NCBI GenBank assembly: GCA_030762935.1
Contig: CM060893.1
Span: 11,514,001-11,578,000 of the forward strand
From: Hymenopus coronatus
Lineage: Eukaryota; Arthropoda; Insecta; Mantodea; Hymenopodidae
DNA length: 64,000 nucleotides
Direction of reading: 5' to 3'
A model generated the notes under the pieces. It did not search any database. It was not told the DNA's origin and worked only from the letters and a program-made list of their open reading frames with translations. Within the stretch, counting starts at the first letter, position 1, and each line of letters starts with the position of its first letter. Shown here in pieces: positions 44,741 to 56,503 of this stretch. A program made the position numbers and the translations under genes.

Positions 44741-45207
44741 GTAATTTTAATAGATGGCCTTAGTTGTAGCTGCCTTCATAAGGTATTGTCTCTCTATTTT
44801 GTTTTGAGTGTGGAATTTTGAGTACGGCTACTGAGGAAACCCACTGCCCCGTATAGAAGTGTTTTGCCGCCACGCCGGACTTGTGTCACTCCCGCGTGGA
44901 GTGACGTGCCAATATCCGGTCGCTTCTCGATGGATGGCGTCTAATCCACCAAATGATGATAAATAGCAGGACGCCTGCCCTCAAATTTCATTACGACCCC
45001 CTTTGTGTGAATCTTATTAACCGACTACAATAACCAAGGGGACTGCTGCATGCGCTTTTAAATGTTTTTCTAAGCTGGTGCATTTGGTCCCTTCACACGC
45101 TTCATTCTATTTCAGTACGGGCGAAACCAGCTCCTCCTTTAAACAACGCAACCGAACATGCAGGATAATAATCACATTTTCCCAAAATGTTTTCATTTAA
45201 GAGTTTG
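44741..45207. other. Unannotated, moderately GC-rich
   Basis: Contains a 7-bp stem (TCACTCC and GGAGTGA, 44887-44905). No gene recognised on either strand, and the minisatellite frame does not extend into it. Confidence 0.35.
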
Positions 45208-45374
45208 ATACACTATGTACATAGTACGTGTAGAAAAAGTTTTTTTTTTTCGGACTCAAGTGACCCCAGAACATATTATATTTCCGGTGAAATCTCAACA
45301 TCGAATTTTTGGGTGGAATATAATACGTTCTCTATGCTCTAAGTTATTGTACATGCGGGTTACAGAAAGTAAAA
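45208..45374 (+). mobile_element. HER 3' end fragments, nested at the T-tract
   Basis: 45208-45238 is an HER terminal hairpin (ACTATGTACATAGTACGTGT). It is followed after a T-run by the last 130 bp of another forward HER (CGGACTCAAGTGACC to CAGAAAGTAAAAA), the arrangement left by insertion at the internal T-tract and loss of the left part. Confidence 0.7.
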
Positions 45375-45376
45375 AA

Positions 45377-46066
45377 TCTGATGTGTACCGTTCACATGAC
45401 TTTCTCTATATCACTGCAACAAATTATTCTTAAAAAGCTTATACTTCTATTTATTTTATGCTAATCAGAAAAAAATAGCAGAAATAGTCTTATTACTTGC
45501 TTCCTTGTAAGTAGAAGCGAAATAAGGGAGAACCATAGGTTAAAGTAATAATCAAAAGCTGGTTGCTATGTCAATGAAGTTCCTTTGTCTATATGGATAG
45601 GAGTTGACAAGTTCCTGTATGAGAAAAGTTTTTCATAGCAGAAACCAAAAATAAGGAATGTCTCAAAAACGACGAACTCCATGAAAAAATGTATACAACG
45701 TAAATTGTATGTTTTAATGTGCTCTACATTTTTTTGTGTAGTAAGTTTTTGTCCATCTCTTACGGTTTAGCAGTTATTCAAAATTCAGTAAAATTCATCC
45801 AGAATAAACTACTCTTCAGAGGCTATTCCCAAAAAATTCAAGATATACATTTTATTTGTCAGGTAAATATCTTTAATATACGAAATTTTAATCAAATCGT
45901 TAGAGCCATTTTTTAGAAAATCAAAATTTTCGAAAAAATTTCGATGTAAAGGGTAGTTGGGGGTGGGGGGATTTTTCTCAAAATCTTCGTGTCGCATCCC
46001 TGGAAGATACTAAACTTAAATACCAAATTTGGTATTTTACTGACTTTTCGTTTTTCAGTTATCGTG

Positions 46067-46112
<46 letters not shown>

Positions 46113-46256
46113 CCTTTTTGTGAAAATGCTTTTTTTTTGGATATTGGGGACCCTAAAACATATATTTCCGGTGAAATCTCGGTATCGAATATTTGGGTGG
46201 AGTGCAATACCTTCTCTATACACTATGTATATAGTGCGTGTAGAGAAAGTAAAAAT
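45377..46256 (+). mobile_element. HER repeat copy, full length
   Basis: Starts TCTGATGTGTACCGTTCACA directly after the previous fragment's A-run and ends at the terminal hairpin and GAGAAAGTAAAAA. The internal (CA)n tract at 46072-46110 is expanded. Confidence 0.92.
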
Positions 46257-46889
46257 ATGATGGATATTTAGCATGTAAAATATAGTTTGGGGTGGGAGAT
46301 TTTGTATAAAATCTTCGTTTGCATGTCTATGTGACACACATACAGGGATCGTTATTGTAAACATGTTTGCTTTTATTCAGGGGCTTTAAAACAAGAATTT
46401 CCTTAGGTTTTGTAAGTGGCACGCGTGTGTGTGTTATCGGAAGGGATTCCGCACTACAGACATGGGCTTATTGTACGTCAAACTGCAAGAGGATAGGATG
46501 AGATCAGAGTAAATACAAAGGGCGGCCGAAACAGGATGGTGGGAACGGAGCTACCGTGGATGGTTCCTAAAAGTTTCCAATTAGTATTCATCTCGACGCG
46601 GGGGCGCTTGGAGCCCAAGCTATACATCTGACCGAACTCTCTGAGTTTATAGACCTTCCAACGTCATCCCGCCACCGAGAGCTGTATTTTCAAAGCGCAG
46701 ACACCACCACGGAAGGGCGCCACCACTGTTTTGAGACCCCTGAAAAAACATTTTTAGAAAATGTATGTGTGTGTCGGTTCTCTTTTATGACTAGAAGTAA
46801 AAGAAATCAAGAAATCTTACTTCGGTTTGGGAAGTTCAAGTACTTTAAATTTCAAACAATAACCAATGGTTAGCTCTTAGAAAAAACAA
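46257..46889. other. HER-derived fragment, then unannotated GC-rich DNA
   Basis: 46260-46410 is a diverged HER 3' region (GTTTGGGGTGGGAGATTTTG). 46420-46740 is GC-richer (GACGCGGGGGCGCTTGGAGC) with no recognised coding frame. Confidence 0.4.
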
Positions 46890-47233
46890 AAGCAAAAAAC
46901 TAAATTGTGTTTTTATGAGATCTACATATTTTGTGCAGCAAGCTTTTGTCTATCTCTTACGGTTTACCAGTTATATAAAAGTCATCCAGAATGAAAAAGG
47001 TAATCTTCAAGACTATTCCCAGAAAATTCAAGATATATATTTCATTTGTCATAACGTTAAAGCCATTTTAGAGAAAATGCAAATGTTTCATGAAAAGGGT
47101 AGTTGGGGGTGGGGGATTTTACTGAAAATGTTTGTGTCGTATTTTTGGAAATTGCTGAATCAAGTTTGGTATTCAACCGTCTTTTGTTTCTCAGCTATGC
47201 TCTTCACAGACATAACTTCACCGATACTAACAA
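46890..47233 (+). mobile_element. HER repeat, internal fragment
   Basis: Blocks from TAAATTGTGTTTTTATGAGA to TTTCTCAGCTATGCTCTTCA are present. It is cut by the next HER copy at 47235. Confidence 0.8.
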
Positions 47234-47612
47234 CCCTGATGTGTTCCATTCACATGACTTTCTCTATATCTCTGTAAATTATTATTGTTAATAAGCTTAT
47301 CTTTTATTTATTTCAGGCTAATAGAGAAAAATTAGCAGAAATAGTCTTATTTCTTGCTTTATTGTAAGTAGAAGCGAAATAAGGGAGTACCATAGGTTAA
47401 AGCTGTGTTTCCCAACCTTTTGAAGTTCACGGCACCCTTGGGAATAACATTAAACACCAGGAGCACCCTTCCTTGAATTAAAAGAAAATTAAGCTTAATA
47501 TGTTAATTTATTGAAATATTATATAATAATAACGTACACCATAACATAATACAGAAAACTTTACTACAATCACTGAGTAAAAATACATCAATAGATTTTG
47601 TTCGATTAATGA

Positions 47613-49513
47613 TTAATGTGAAACTTGTGATTGATGCTTAGAGCACAGATATGTGATGTCGGGTCTTACAGTTGACAGTGAAACACGCAAGTCATCCTCA
47701 AGGTTATTCAGTCTATTTCTTGCTTTGCATTTTATTGTCACCATAGCAGAGAAGGCTTGCTCGCATAGATAGGATGTTGAAAAGGGCAAAAGTGCGTTAA
47801 TTGCTTTCTTCATTAGGTTAGGGTACTCCTCTCTCCGTTGAAGCCAAAAACTAGCCACCGACGCCTCACTCTTGGTGAGTGTGGAATCAGCGCAAAGATC
47901 AATAAATTCATCTCGTTCGCAAGCAGTGAAATCTATTTCCTCTGCACTATCTACGAAATCAAATGGTGAGACAACCCAGTCGAGATTCGTAGTGGAAATA
48001 GTTGGAAAGTATGCATCTATTGCATCTTGCAATCTTGATAAGTGATCACAAATGCGGTCTTTCAGTTTACCCAGATCTTTATCTCCTGCCACATTAAGAA
48101 GAGATGGAAAGTTCGACAAATCTCCTTTTTGAACTGCAAACTTCCAAGAACTAAGTTTTCTTTTAAAACCTTTCATTTTATTGGTTGAGGAGATTATTGT
48201 TTCATGTCGACCCTGCATCGAAACATTCAGTTCATTCAGCTTATGAAAAATATCTGCCAGATACGACAGTTCAAAACACCAAGAATCACTTAGTAAGAGC
48301 TCATGAAATGTGTCTTGATTTTCATCCTTAAAAAAAGTTTTTAGCTGTTCTTTAAGTTCGAGAAACCGGTTGAATACACGACCCCGCAACAACCACCTTA
48401 CTTCTGTGTGAAGTAACAAAGAGGTATGAGCTGCATCCGTTGCGCGACGTAACTGTTAAAAAATTGTGCACTTTAAAGGTCGAGACTTCATATAGTTCAC
48501 CATTTTCACAACTTGGTTAAACACTTCAGCAAAATCTTCATTACACGCTTTCACGACTAATGCCTCTCTATGCAGAAAACAGTGAGTTATAATAATGGAT
48601 GGATTTTCATTGAGAGCTCTGGCAGTAAAACCTTTAATTTTCCAGACATAGATGGTGCACCATCTGTACATATACCACAACAGTCTTTCCATGAAAGATC
48701 ATGGTCATTGAGATAGGAATTAATAGAAACGAAAATATCATGGCCTGTGGTTGTAGTCTCCAGCGGTCTACAGAACAGAAACTGTTCACTAATATCTTTT
48801 TCATCAATATATCTGATAAAACCAAGGAGTTGCGGTTTGTCACCAATATCGAGACTCTCATCTACTTGCAAAGCAAATGTTCTATAAGTTTTTATTTTCT
48901 CCGTGACTTGTTCGTTGATATTGCATGACATTTCAGATATCCTGCGGCTGATTGTGTTGTTGGACAGAGGAACTTTCGAAATTTGATTAGCTGCTCCTTC
49001 GCCAAGTATTGTTGAAACTATAACTTGACATGCAGGGCCAATGATTTCCTCTCCAAGAGTATGAGGTTTCTTTTTTTTTTTAGCTATCAGTTCTACTACT
49101 TTAAATGAGGCTTCAAGAGCAGTATCACCTATGGTCATTCTCTTTACCATTCGCACAGCTGTTTTCTTCTCCCCTTCTAATATATGTGAAAAATACATTA
49201 CACTTTTCTGTGACACACTAGGATACTTTGTTGTAAGATGCCGCTTCAGTTTGCTAGGTACCATGGCCTCGTTGCTAAGTGTTTCGCCACAAACTAAACA
49301 CACAGGGATAGGGTTTTCCTCGTTGTTATTCCACTTAAATCCATACGCTAAGTAACTGTCCTGGTATGTTCTTTTCTTTCGTTTGTCTTCTTTATGTGGT
49401 GAATTCGACGGTCCGGGAGAAACTGTAAGATTTGGCTTCTTAAAGCAAGCAGTAGGAGCCGACTGTTCACTTTCACTGTCCTGGCGTTTACGTTTAACAA
49501 TGAACTTATCCAT
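47613..49513 (-). pseudogene. hAT transposase (ZBED5/SCAND3/FAM200-like), one frameshift, one stop
   Basis: From the ATG at 49513 the protein has a Lys/Ser-rich start (MDKFIVKRKRQ), a BED-type zinc finger (VCLVCGETLSNEAM then KLKRHL), and the catalytic-domain blocks ALQVDESLDIGDKPQLLGF and CCGICTDGAPSMSGK. A one-base loss in an A-run near 48640 shifts the frame to ALNENPSIIITHCFLHREAL. TAA at 48456-48458 then interrupts that frame. After it come LLLHTEVRWLLRGRVFNRF and the dimerisation tail LLPFSTSYLCEQAFSAM, ending at 47613. Total about 630 residues, normal for the family. The rest of the sequence is well conserved, so inactivation looks recent. It would have bound the element ends and catalysed cut-and-paste transposition. 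Confidence 0.93.
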
Positions 49514-49758
49514 AGCTAAACACTGTGAATCAACGCGAGGAAGACAAATGAAAGCGCCAAGCGGCGTACACTTTTATATATTCATGTCGAAGTCTCGGGA
49601 ATGTTCGGCAGGGTATAGCTGTAATGCCATCTGTGGGATACTAGTATAACTGAATTATTGAAATGAATCGACCACTATCACCATCTGCCGTGCATGAGAG
49701 TAATTGATTTGACTTATTTTATTTCAAGACCTTATAAGACTTAAGGCTTCAGTAGAAG

Positions 49759-49782
49759 GTTTTTTTTTTTTTTTTTTTTTCG
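49759..49782. repeat. Poly-T run near the hAT right end
   Basis: About 22 consecutive T between the transposase 5' flank and the right terminal repeat. Confidence 0.8.
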
Positions 49783-50738
49783 TTTATCTCAATATCTCGC
49801 GGCACCCCTTAGCCAATCACACGGCACCCTAGGGTGCCGGGGCACACCGGTTGGGAACCGTTGGGTTAAAGTGAAAGCCATAAGCTGGTTGCTATGTGAC
49901 TGACGTTCCTTTGTTTGTATGGAAAGGAGTTGACAAATTCTTGTATGAGAAAAGCATAAGTTTTTCAAAGCTGAAACCAAGTAAAAGGAATATCTCAAAA
50001 ACGATCAACTCCACGAAAAAAATGTACATAACACAAATTGTGTGTTTTAACGTGCTCTACATTTTTTGTGGGTTAAGTTTTTGTCCATCTCTTACGGTTT
50101 AGTAGCTATGCAAAATTCATCCAGAATAAAGTAGTCCTCAGAGGCTAGTCCCAGAAAATTCAAGATATACATTTTTTTTGTCGTATAAATATCTTTAATA
50201 TACTAAATTTCAATCAAAATCGTTAGAGCCATTTATGAGAAAATCAAAATTTTCGAAAAAAGTTCCATGTAAAGGGTAGTTGGGGGTGGGGGGATTTTTC
50301 TCAAAGTCTTCGTGTCGCATCCTTGGAACATACCAAACTTAAATACCAAGTTTGGTATTTTACCTACTTTTCGTTTTTGAGTTATCGGACACACACAATA
50401 CGGACCTATTTCTGAAAATACTTTTTTTTTTGGATACAGTGGACCCTAAAACATATATTTCCGGTGAAATCTCGGTATCGAAATTTTTTGTGGAGTGCAA
50501 TACCTTCTCTATACATTATGTACATAGTACGTATAGAGAAAGTAAAAATGTCCAAAGTAAAACAAACACCAGAGAACTTCTCTAAGTAGGTGGAGTGAAA
50601 CATTATTGCTTAAAGTGGACAACCGTAATCCACAGAATTGCTATAGCATCGCATTTCTTCGTCTGTGCTTAAAAATGTACAATAATCTCAAAGCCCTTAG
50701 ATATCAGTATATACGACGCTTGTCATGTCACGGTATTA

Positions 50739-50855
50739 TTACTTTCTCTATACGTACTGCACTCCACCAAAAAATTCGATACCGAAATTTCACCGGAATT
50801 ATATGTTTTAGGGTCCCCAATATCCAAAAAAAAGCATTTTCACAAAAAGGTCCGT

Positions 50856-50909
<54 letters not shown>

Positions 50910-51617
50910 GTGTGTCTGTGAACACGATAACTCAAAAACGAAAAGTCGGTAAAATACCAAACTTGGTATTTAAGTTTAGTCTCTTCCAGGGATGCGACAC
51001 GAAGATTTTGAGAAAAATCCCCCCCAACCCCAACTACCCTTTACATGGAACTTTTTTCGAAAAATTTGATTTTCTAAAAAATGTCTAACGATTTTGATTA
51101 AAATGTATATTAAAGATATTTACCTGACAAATAAAATGTATATCTTAAATTTTCTGGGAATAGCCTCTGAAGAGTAGTTTATTCTGGATGAATTTTACTG
51201 AATTTAAAATAACTGATAAACCGTAAGAGATGGACAAAAACTTACTGCACAAAAAATGTAGAGCACGTTAAAACACACAATTTATGTTACATACTTTTTT
51301 TCGTGGAGTTCGTCGTTTTTGTGACATCCCTTATTTTTGGTTTCTTACTTGAAAAACATAAATTTTTCATACAGGAATTTGTCAACTGCTGTCCATACAA
51401 ACAAAGGAACTTCAGTGACATAGCAACCAGTTTTTGATTATCACCTTAACCTCTGGTACTCCCTTATTTCACCTCTACTTACAAGGAAGCAAGTAATATG
51501 GCTATTTCTGCTAATGTTTTACTGATAAGCATGAAGTAAATAGAAGTATAAGCTTTTTAAGAATACTTTGTTGTAGGGATATAGAGAAAGTCATGTGAAT
51601 GGTACACATCAGATTTT
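50739..51617 (-). mobile_element. HER repeat copy, reverse, hairpin partly lost
   Basis: Begins ACTTTCTCTATACGTACTGC, where the inner palindrome and about 25 bp are missing, and ends at the complement of TCTGATGTGTACCATTCACA. A (TG)n tract is expanded at 50860-50905. Confidence 0.9.
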
Positions 51618-52264
51618 TGTTATTAATGTTGGCAGGTATGATGAATAATAGAGACGGAAACAACGAAAACCTTGTAAACATCTAAGAGCCGAATAATATA
51701 CTACGAAATCTGGATCCCAGAGGAATAAAGACCAAAGAAACCCTAGTGACCCGAGGAGGTCGATCCCACGATCTCCCGAACGCCAGTCTCAGTTATATAA
51801 GTAGTACAGACTGAAGTAACGTTTTATATGAAATAGAAATAAGTCAATGTGACTGTTTCACATTAGATTTGTTTAGTATGCGAAGTAGGTATATATCTCC
51901 AAGATTTGCTACCTGGTTCATCGCGTATTAATGAGCTTTACATCCAGACGTAAAACAAAATTTTAATTGGAGGTAATAATTCATTTGGTCAACCAGTTCT
52001 TGCGGGCCGGTTTTGTTACACACGTGCTTCTGTAGCGTCCTTAACGCAGCATCTATCATTCCCCAACTCATTTTGAGACGTTTCTGTTTGTGGACGCCAT
52101 AAATACCAGAGCTCGTAATTAGGTTCCCTATATTCTTTAAGAAAACCTCCCTACATACAACGCTCTGCATTTGTTTTCTTACAAATCTGATACTATGTTG
52201 CATTTAGATGGCCACCGTCCTCCACCATTTTCTCGACCGCGTATCTACAGTGTATATATTGGAT
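51618..52264. other. Unannotated; short minus-strand frame at 51928-52203
   Basis: The minus frame (MQHSIRFVRKQMQSVVCREV, ending at 51928) is open for 92 codons with a mixed, protein-like composition (RLKMSWGMIDAALRTLQKHV), but no family is recognised. The start lies just inside a HER-derived tail, so it could be a fragment of a mobile-element protein or chance. Confidence 0.3.
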
Positions 52265-52345
52265 GTATTGTATTGCACCCAAAAATATAATACCGAGCTT
52301 TCACCGGATTTAAATGTTTTCAGACTCCCTGAATAAAAAGCGTTT
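52265..52345 (-). mobile_element. HER 3' end fragment
   Basis: ATTGCACCCAAAAATATAAT to CCCTGAATAAAAAGCG. It stops at the internal A-tract where the next reverse copy begins. Confidence 0.8.
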
Positions 52346-52935
52346 TTACTTTCTCTACACGTACTATGTACATAGTAGAGAAGGTATTGTACTCCATCCA
52401 AAAATTCGATACTGAGATTTGATCGCTAATAAATATTTTACGGTCCCCTGTATCCAAAAAAAGCATTTTCAGAAAAAGGTCCGTGTGTCTGTGAACACGA
52501 TAACTCAAAAACGAAAAGCCGGTAAAACACCAAACTTGGTATTTAAGTTAAGTATCTTACACGGTTGCGACACGAAGATTTTGAGAAAAACCCCCCCACC
52601 CCCAACTACCCTTTACATTGAACTTTTTTCGAACATTTTGATTTTCTCAAAAATGGCTCTGACGATTTTGATTAAAATGTCGTATATTAAAGATATTTAC
52701 CTGACAAATAAAATGTATATCTTGAATTTTCTGGGAATAACCTCTGAAGACTACTTTATTCTGAATCAATTTTACGGAATTTTGCATAACCGCTAAACCG
52801 TAAGAGATGGACAAAAACTTGCCACAAACAAATGTAGAGCACGTTAAAACACACAATTTATGTTATGTGCAATTTTTTTTCGTGGAGTTGATCGATTTTG
52901 AGATATTCCTTGTTTTTAGTTTCAGCTTTGAAAAA
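52346..52935 (-). mobile_element. HER repeat, reverse, 5' part replaced
   Basis: Starts ACTTTCTCTACACGTACTAT and runs through all internal blocks to AGTTTCAGCTTTGAAAAA, where a forward copy begins instead of its own 5' end. Confidence 0.88.
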
Positions 52936-53731
52936 TCTTATGTGTACCATTCACATGACTTTCTCTACATCTCTGCAACAAAGTATTATTAAAAAGCCGA
53001 AAATAGCAGAAATAGTCTTATTACTTGCTTCCTTGTAAGTGGAAGCGAAATAAGTGAGTACCATAGGTTAAAGTGAAAGTCAAAAGCTGGTTGCTATGTC
53101 ACTGCAATTCCTTTGTTTCTATGGACAGCAGTTGACAAATTCCTGTATGAGAAAAGTAAGTTTTTCATACCAGAAACCAAAAACAAGGAATGTCTCAAAA
53201 ACGATGAACTCCACGAAAAAAATAAATATAACATAAATTGTGTGTTTTAAAATGCTCATCATTTTTTGTGTGGTAAGTTTTTGTCCATCTCTTACGTTTA
53301 GCAGTTATGCAAAATTTCGTAAAATTGATCCAGAATAAAGTAGTCTTCAGAGGCTGTTCCCAGAAAATTCAAGATATACATTTTATTTGTCAGGTAAGTA
53401 TCTTTAATATACGATATTTTAATCAAAATCGTTAGAGCCATTTTTGAGAAATTCGAAATTTTCGAAAAAAGTTCCATGTAAAGGGTAGTTGGGGGTAGGG
53501 GGATTTTCTTGAAAATCTTTGTGTCGCATCCTTGGAAGATACCAATCTTAAATACCAAGTTTGGTGTTGAACGGTCTTTTCATTTTTGAGCTATGCAGTG
53601 CACAGACCCCTGCAGACACACACGGACCTTTTTCTGAACATGCCTTTCCGGTGAAATCTCGGTATCGAATTTTTGGGTGGAGTGCAATACCTTCTCTATA
53701 CACTATGTACATAGTACGTGTAGAGAAAGTA
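52936..53731 (+). mobile_element. HER repeat copy, forward, near full length
   Basis: Starts TCTTATGTGTACCATTCACA and ends at the terminal hairpin and GAGAAAGTAAAA. About 45 bp are missing near 53635 (CTGAACATG runs straight into CCTTTCCGGTG). Confidence 0.9.
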
Positions 53732-54419
53732 AAAGTTTGGAAAGCGTGGGACTTGAGCCGCTGTCGCACGCAGGTAGTCTGGGCAGTGAACTTTTAATCA
53801 AAGGCAGATTTACATGTCTGTTGCTGCGCCTGTAATCAAATTAAACCTAATCCTGTTGACTCTTGCTTAAAGCCGACGGCATTATTCCTTTCACATTTCT
53901 TATGTACAGCAACAAGTCCGGTGTGTATGGGGTCCTGTTCACCGAACACTTGGTCAGGGGCTAGCTAAAAACATCTCACCTGTTCCATTAACAAACTTTC
54001 CTTGCAATACATTATTCTTTCATCTAAGAGTAATATAATTAAATTACTTTATAGAATAGTAATTAAAATATTATAATGGGTTTTAAAATAAAATGTGTAT
54101 AATATAAATAAATAATATAAAATACATTTTAATTAATAATAACAGTAATAGTAAAATTATACATTAAAATGAAATACAAATTATTAATATCTATTAAAAA
54201 CACAAAATTATAATAATATTAATTAAATTGAAATTATATCAATTAAATATTAATACACAGTTTAATTGACAATAATTATGATTTTAATTGGCATTTATAA
54301 AAATTTTAGGCTAAGTTAGGTTGAGTTTATATCTGTAAATTTAAGTCGTATAATTAAATTTGTAATTGGTATAAGTAGTAATAAATGTATACAGTTTTTA
54401 ATATACAGATTTGATTTTA
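53732..54419. other. Unannotated, extremely AT-rich at 54020-54410
   Basis: 54020-54410 is built of AATAAT, TTAATT and TAAATA words with no clear period. No gene. Confidence 0.5.
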
Positions 54420-55322
54420 TTTTATTTATCTACATCATGCTAGTCAGATAAACATTAGCAGAAATAGTCCTATTACTTGCTTCATTGTAAGTAGGAGGAA
54501 AATAAGGAAGTTCACTCGGCTAAAGCGATAGTAAAATTTTTCAAAAGCTATGACTATGTGACGATTGAAGTTCAGTCACTTCTGTTTAGTATTCTCGGAA
54601 GTAAACAAAAGAAATGAAACGAACGTTATGGCGCCTGGGTGCGTTTTCTCCGGGTCCTCCGCTACTCAATCCACCAATTGTTACATCATCACCTTTCCTA
54701 TCATTCAGGTTCTCCATTTTGTGGTTTCAAGCCGTTGGTTCCCCAACAGGCTTCTGGCCTCTAGGCGGTCGCTTGTAAGTCCTAGGGGAGCGTCACTCCT
54801 AATACGGGGAGAGCAAGCTCACTACGAAAAAAAGTTTTTGTCTCTCTCTCACGGTTTACGAGTTCTGCAAAACTCACCCAGAATAAAGAGCTCTTCTGAG
54901 GCTATTTCCTGAAAACTCAAAGCTATATCGTACATTTCGTTTGTCGTAAAAATATCTTAAACATAAGATATTTTAATCAAAATCGTTAGAACCATTTTTG
55001 AGAAAATCAAAATTTTCGAAAAATGTTCCATACAAAAGGCAGTTGAGGGTGGGGAGGGGGATTTCCTTGAAAATCGTCGTATCGAAAATGCTGTATTACT
55101 TAGGTATTTAATCGACTTTCGTTTTCGAGCACACATATTTCTATTTTTTTATTCAGAGGGTCTCAAAACATGTATATCCGGTGAAATCTCGGGATCGAAT
55201 TTTTTGGTAGAATACAATTTCTTCTCTATCTAGTATGTGCATTGTATATACGCGATAGAGAAAGTAATTTGATGTGTTCTATTCACATGATTTTTCTCTA
55301 TCTGTTCTGACAACAATCTATT
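54420..55322 (+). mobile_element. HER repeat, diverged, with a GC-rich insertion
   Basis: The forward HER is interrupted at about 54590-54830 by an unidentified GC-rich block (TGGCGCCTGGGTGCGTTTTC, CTAGGCGGTCGCTTGTAAGT). It ends near 55268, followed by a second forward 5' end (TTTGATGTGTTCTATTCACA) that the next reverse copy cuts short. Confidence 0.75.
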
Positions 55323-55323
55323 T

Positions 55324-56193
55324 TTACTTTCTCTATACGCACTATGTACATAGTGTATAGAGAAGGTATTGCACTCCACCAAAAAATTCGATACCGAGAT
55401 TTCACCGGAAATATATGTTTTAGGGTCTCCTGTATCCAAAAAAAGTATTTTTAGAAAAAGGTCCGTGTGTGTGTCCGTGTGTCTGTGAACACGATAACTC
55501 AAAAACGAAAAGTCGGTAAAATACCAAACTAGGTATTTAAGTTTAGAATGTTCCAGGGATGCGACACGAAGGTTTTGAGAAAAATCCCCCCACCCCAAAC
55601 TACCCTTTACATGGAACTTTTTTCGAAAATATGGATTTTCTAAAAAACGGCTCTAACGATTTTGATTGAAATGTCGTATATTAAGGATATTTACCCGACA
55701 AATAAAATGTATATTTTGAATTTTCTGGGAATAGGCTCTGAAGACTACTTTATTCTGAGTGAATTTTCCGGAAGTTTGTATAACTGCTAAACCGTAAGAG
55801 ATAGACAAAAACTTAACACACAAAAAATGTAGAGCACATTAAAACCCACAATTTGTGCTGTATGCATTTTTTTTCTTGGAGTTGATCGTTTTTGAGATAG
55901 TCCTTGTTTTTGTTTTCAGGGTCGAAAATCTTAACTTTTCTCATACAGGAATTTGTCAACTCTTGTCCATACAAAGGAACTTCAGTCACATAGCAACCAG
56001 CTTTTGATTATCGTTTTAACCTATGCTACTCCCTTATTTCCTTTCTACTTATAAGGAAGAAGGTAATAAGACTATTTCTGCGAATTTTTCTAGATAAGCA
56101 TGAAGTAAATAGAAGCATAAGCTTTATAAGAATAATTTGTTGCAGGGATATAGAGAAAGTCATGTGAATGGTACACATCAGATTTTTTTTTAC
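55324..56193 (-). mobile_element. HER repeat copy, reverse, full length
   Basis: Starts TTACTTTCTCTATACGCACT with an intact palindrome ACTATGTACATAGT and ends at the complement of TCTGATGTGTACCATTCACA. One of the best preserved copies. Confidence 0.93.
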
Positions 56194-56503
56194 TTCAAAA
56201 ACTTGGAAAAACAAATCATTTAACAGATGCTAAGTATGGTGTATATGGTAGTGTACAAGATGGCGGCAGGGCGCAAACCGTGCTTCAGCAAAACGCTAGC
56301 ATTCCGCCCTGTGGAGGAGATGAGAATTTTAAAGGCTAGTTGCACTATGCTGACTACAGATGGCGGATGGTAGTACAGCACTATATCATCTGCATGGCAC
56401 GAAGCGAAGGAAGTATGGTTCAGGGATAAGACCTTGAAAGGCCACTGTCCACCACTTACCGAACAGTTATTAAAGCCGCGTAAAATAAAACAGAATTTAA
56501 AAA
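56194..56503. other. Unannotated stretch
   Basis: Moderately GC-rich (AAGATGGCGGCAGGGCGCAA). No recognised coding frame or repeat. Confidence 0.35.

Larger units (their letters stand above)
47403..49863 (-). mobile_element. hAT transposon, complete, 8-bp target duplication
   Basis: Ends CTGTGTTTCCCAACC and (complement of right end) CAACGGTTCCCAACC are the CAGNGNTTCCCAACC-type hAT termini, matching at 11 of 15 positions. The duplication GGTTAAAG (47395-47402 and 49864-49871) is perfect. The 2461-bp element encodes a damaged transposase on the minus strand. It is probably the most recent insertion in the window after the SINEs. Confidence 0.95.
47235..50549 (+). mobile_element. HER repeat copy split by a hAT insertion
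   Basis: The 5' part (CTGATGTGTTCCATTCACAT to 47402) and the 3' part (49864 to the terminal hairpin at 50549) join exactly if the hAT element and one 8-bp duplication are removed. Confidence 0.93.

Noticed and set aside
48701..48928. Plus-strand open frames within 47.6-49.6 kb
   Set aside because: They are antisense to the hAT transposase and have no independent similarity.
50860..50905. Long TG/CA tracts as regulatory Z-DNA elements
   Set aside because: They are the internal microsatellite of HER copies and vary freely in length among copies.
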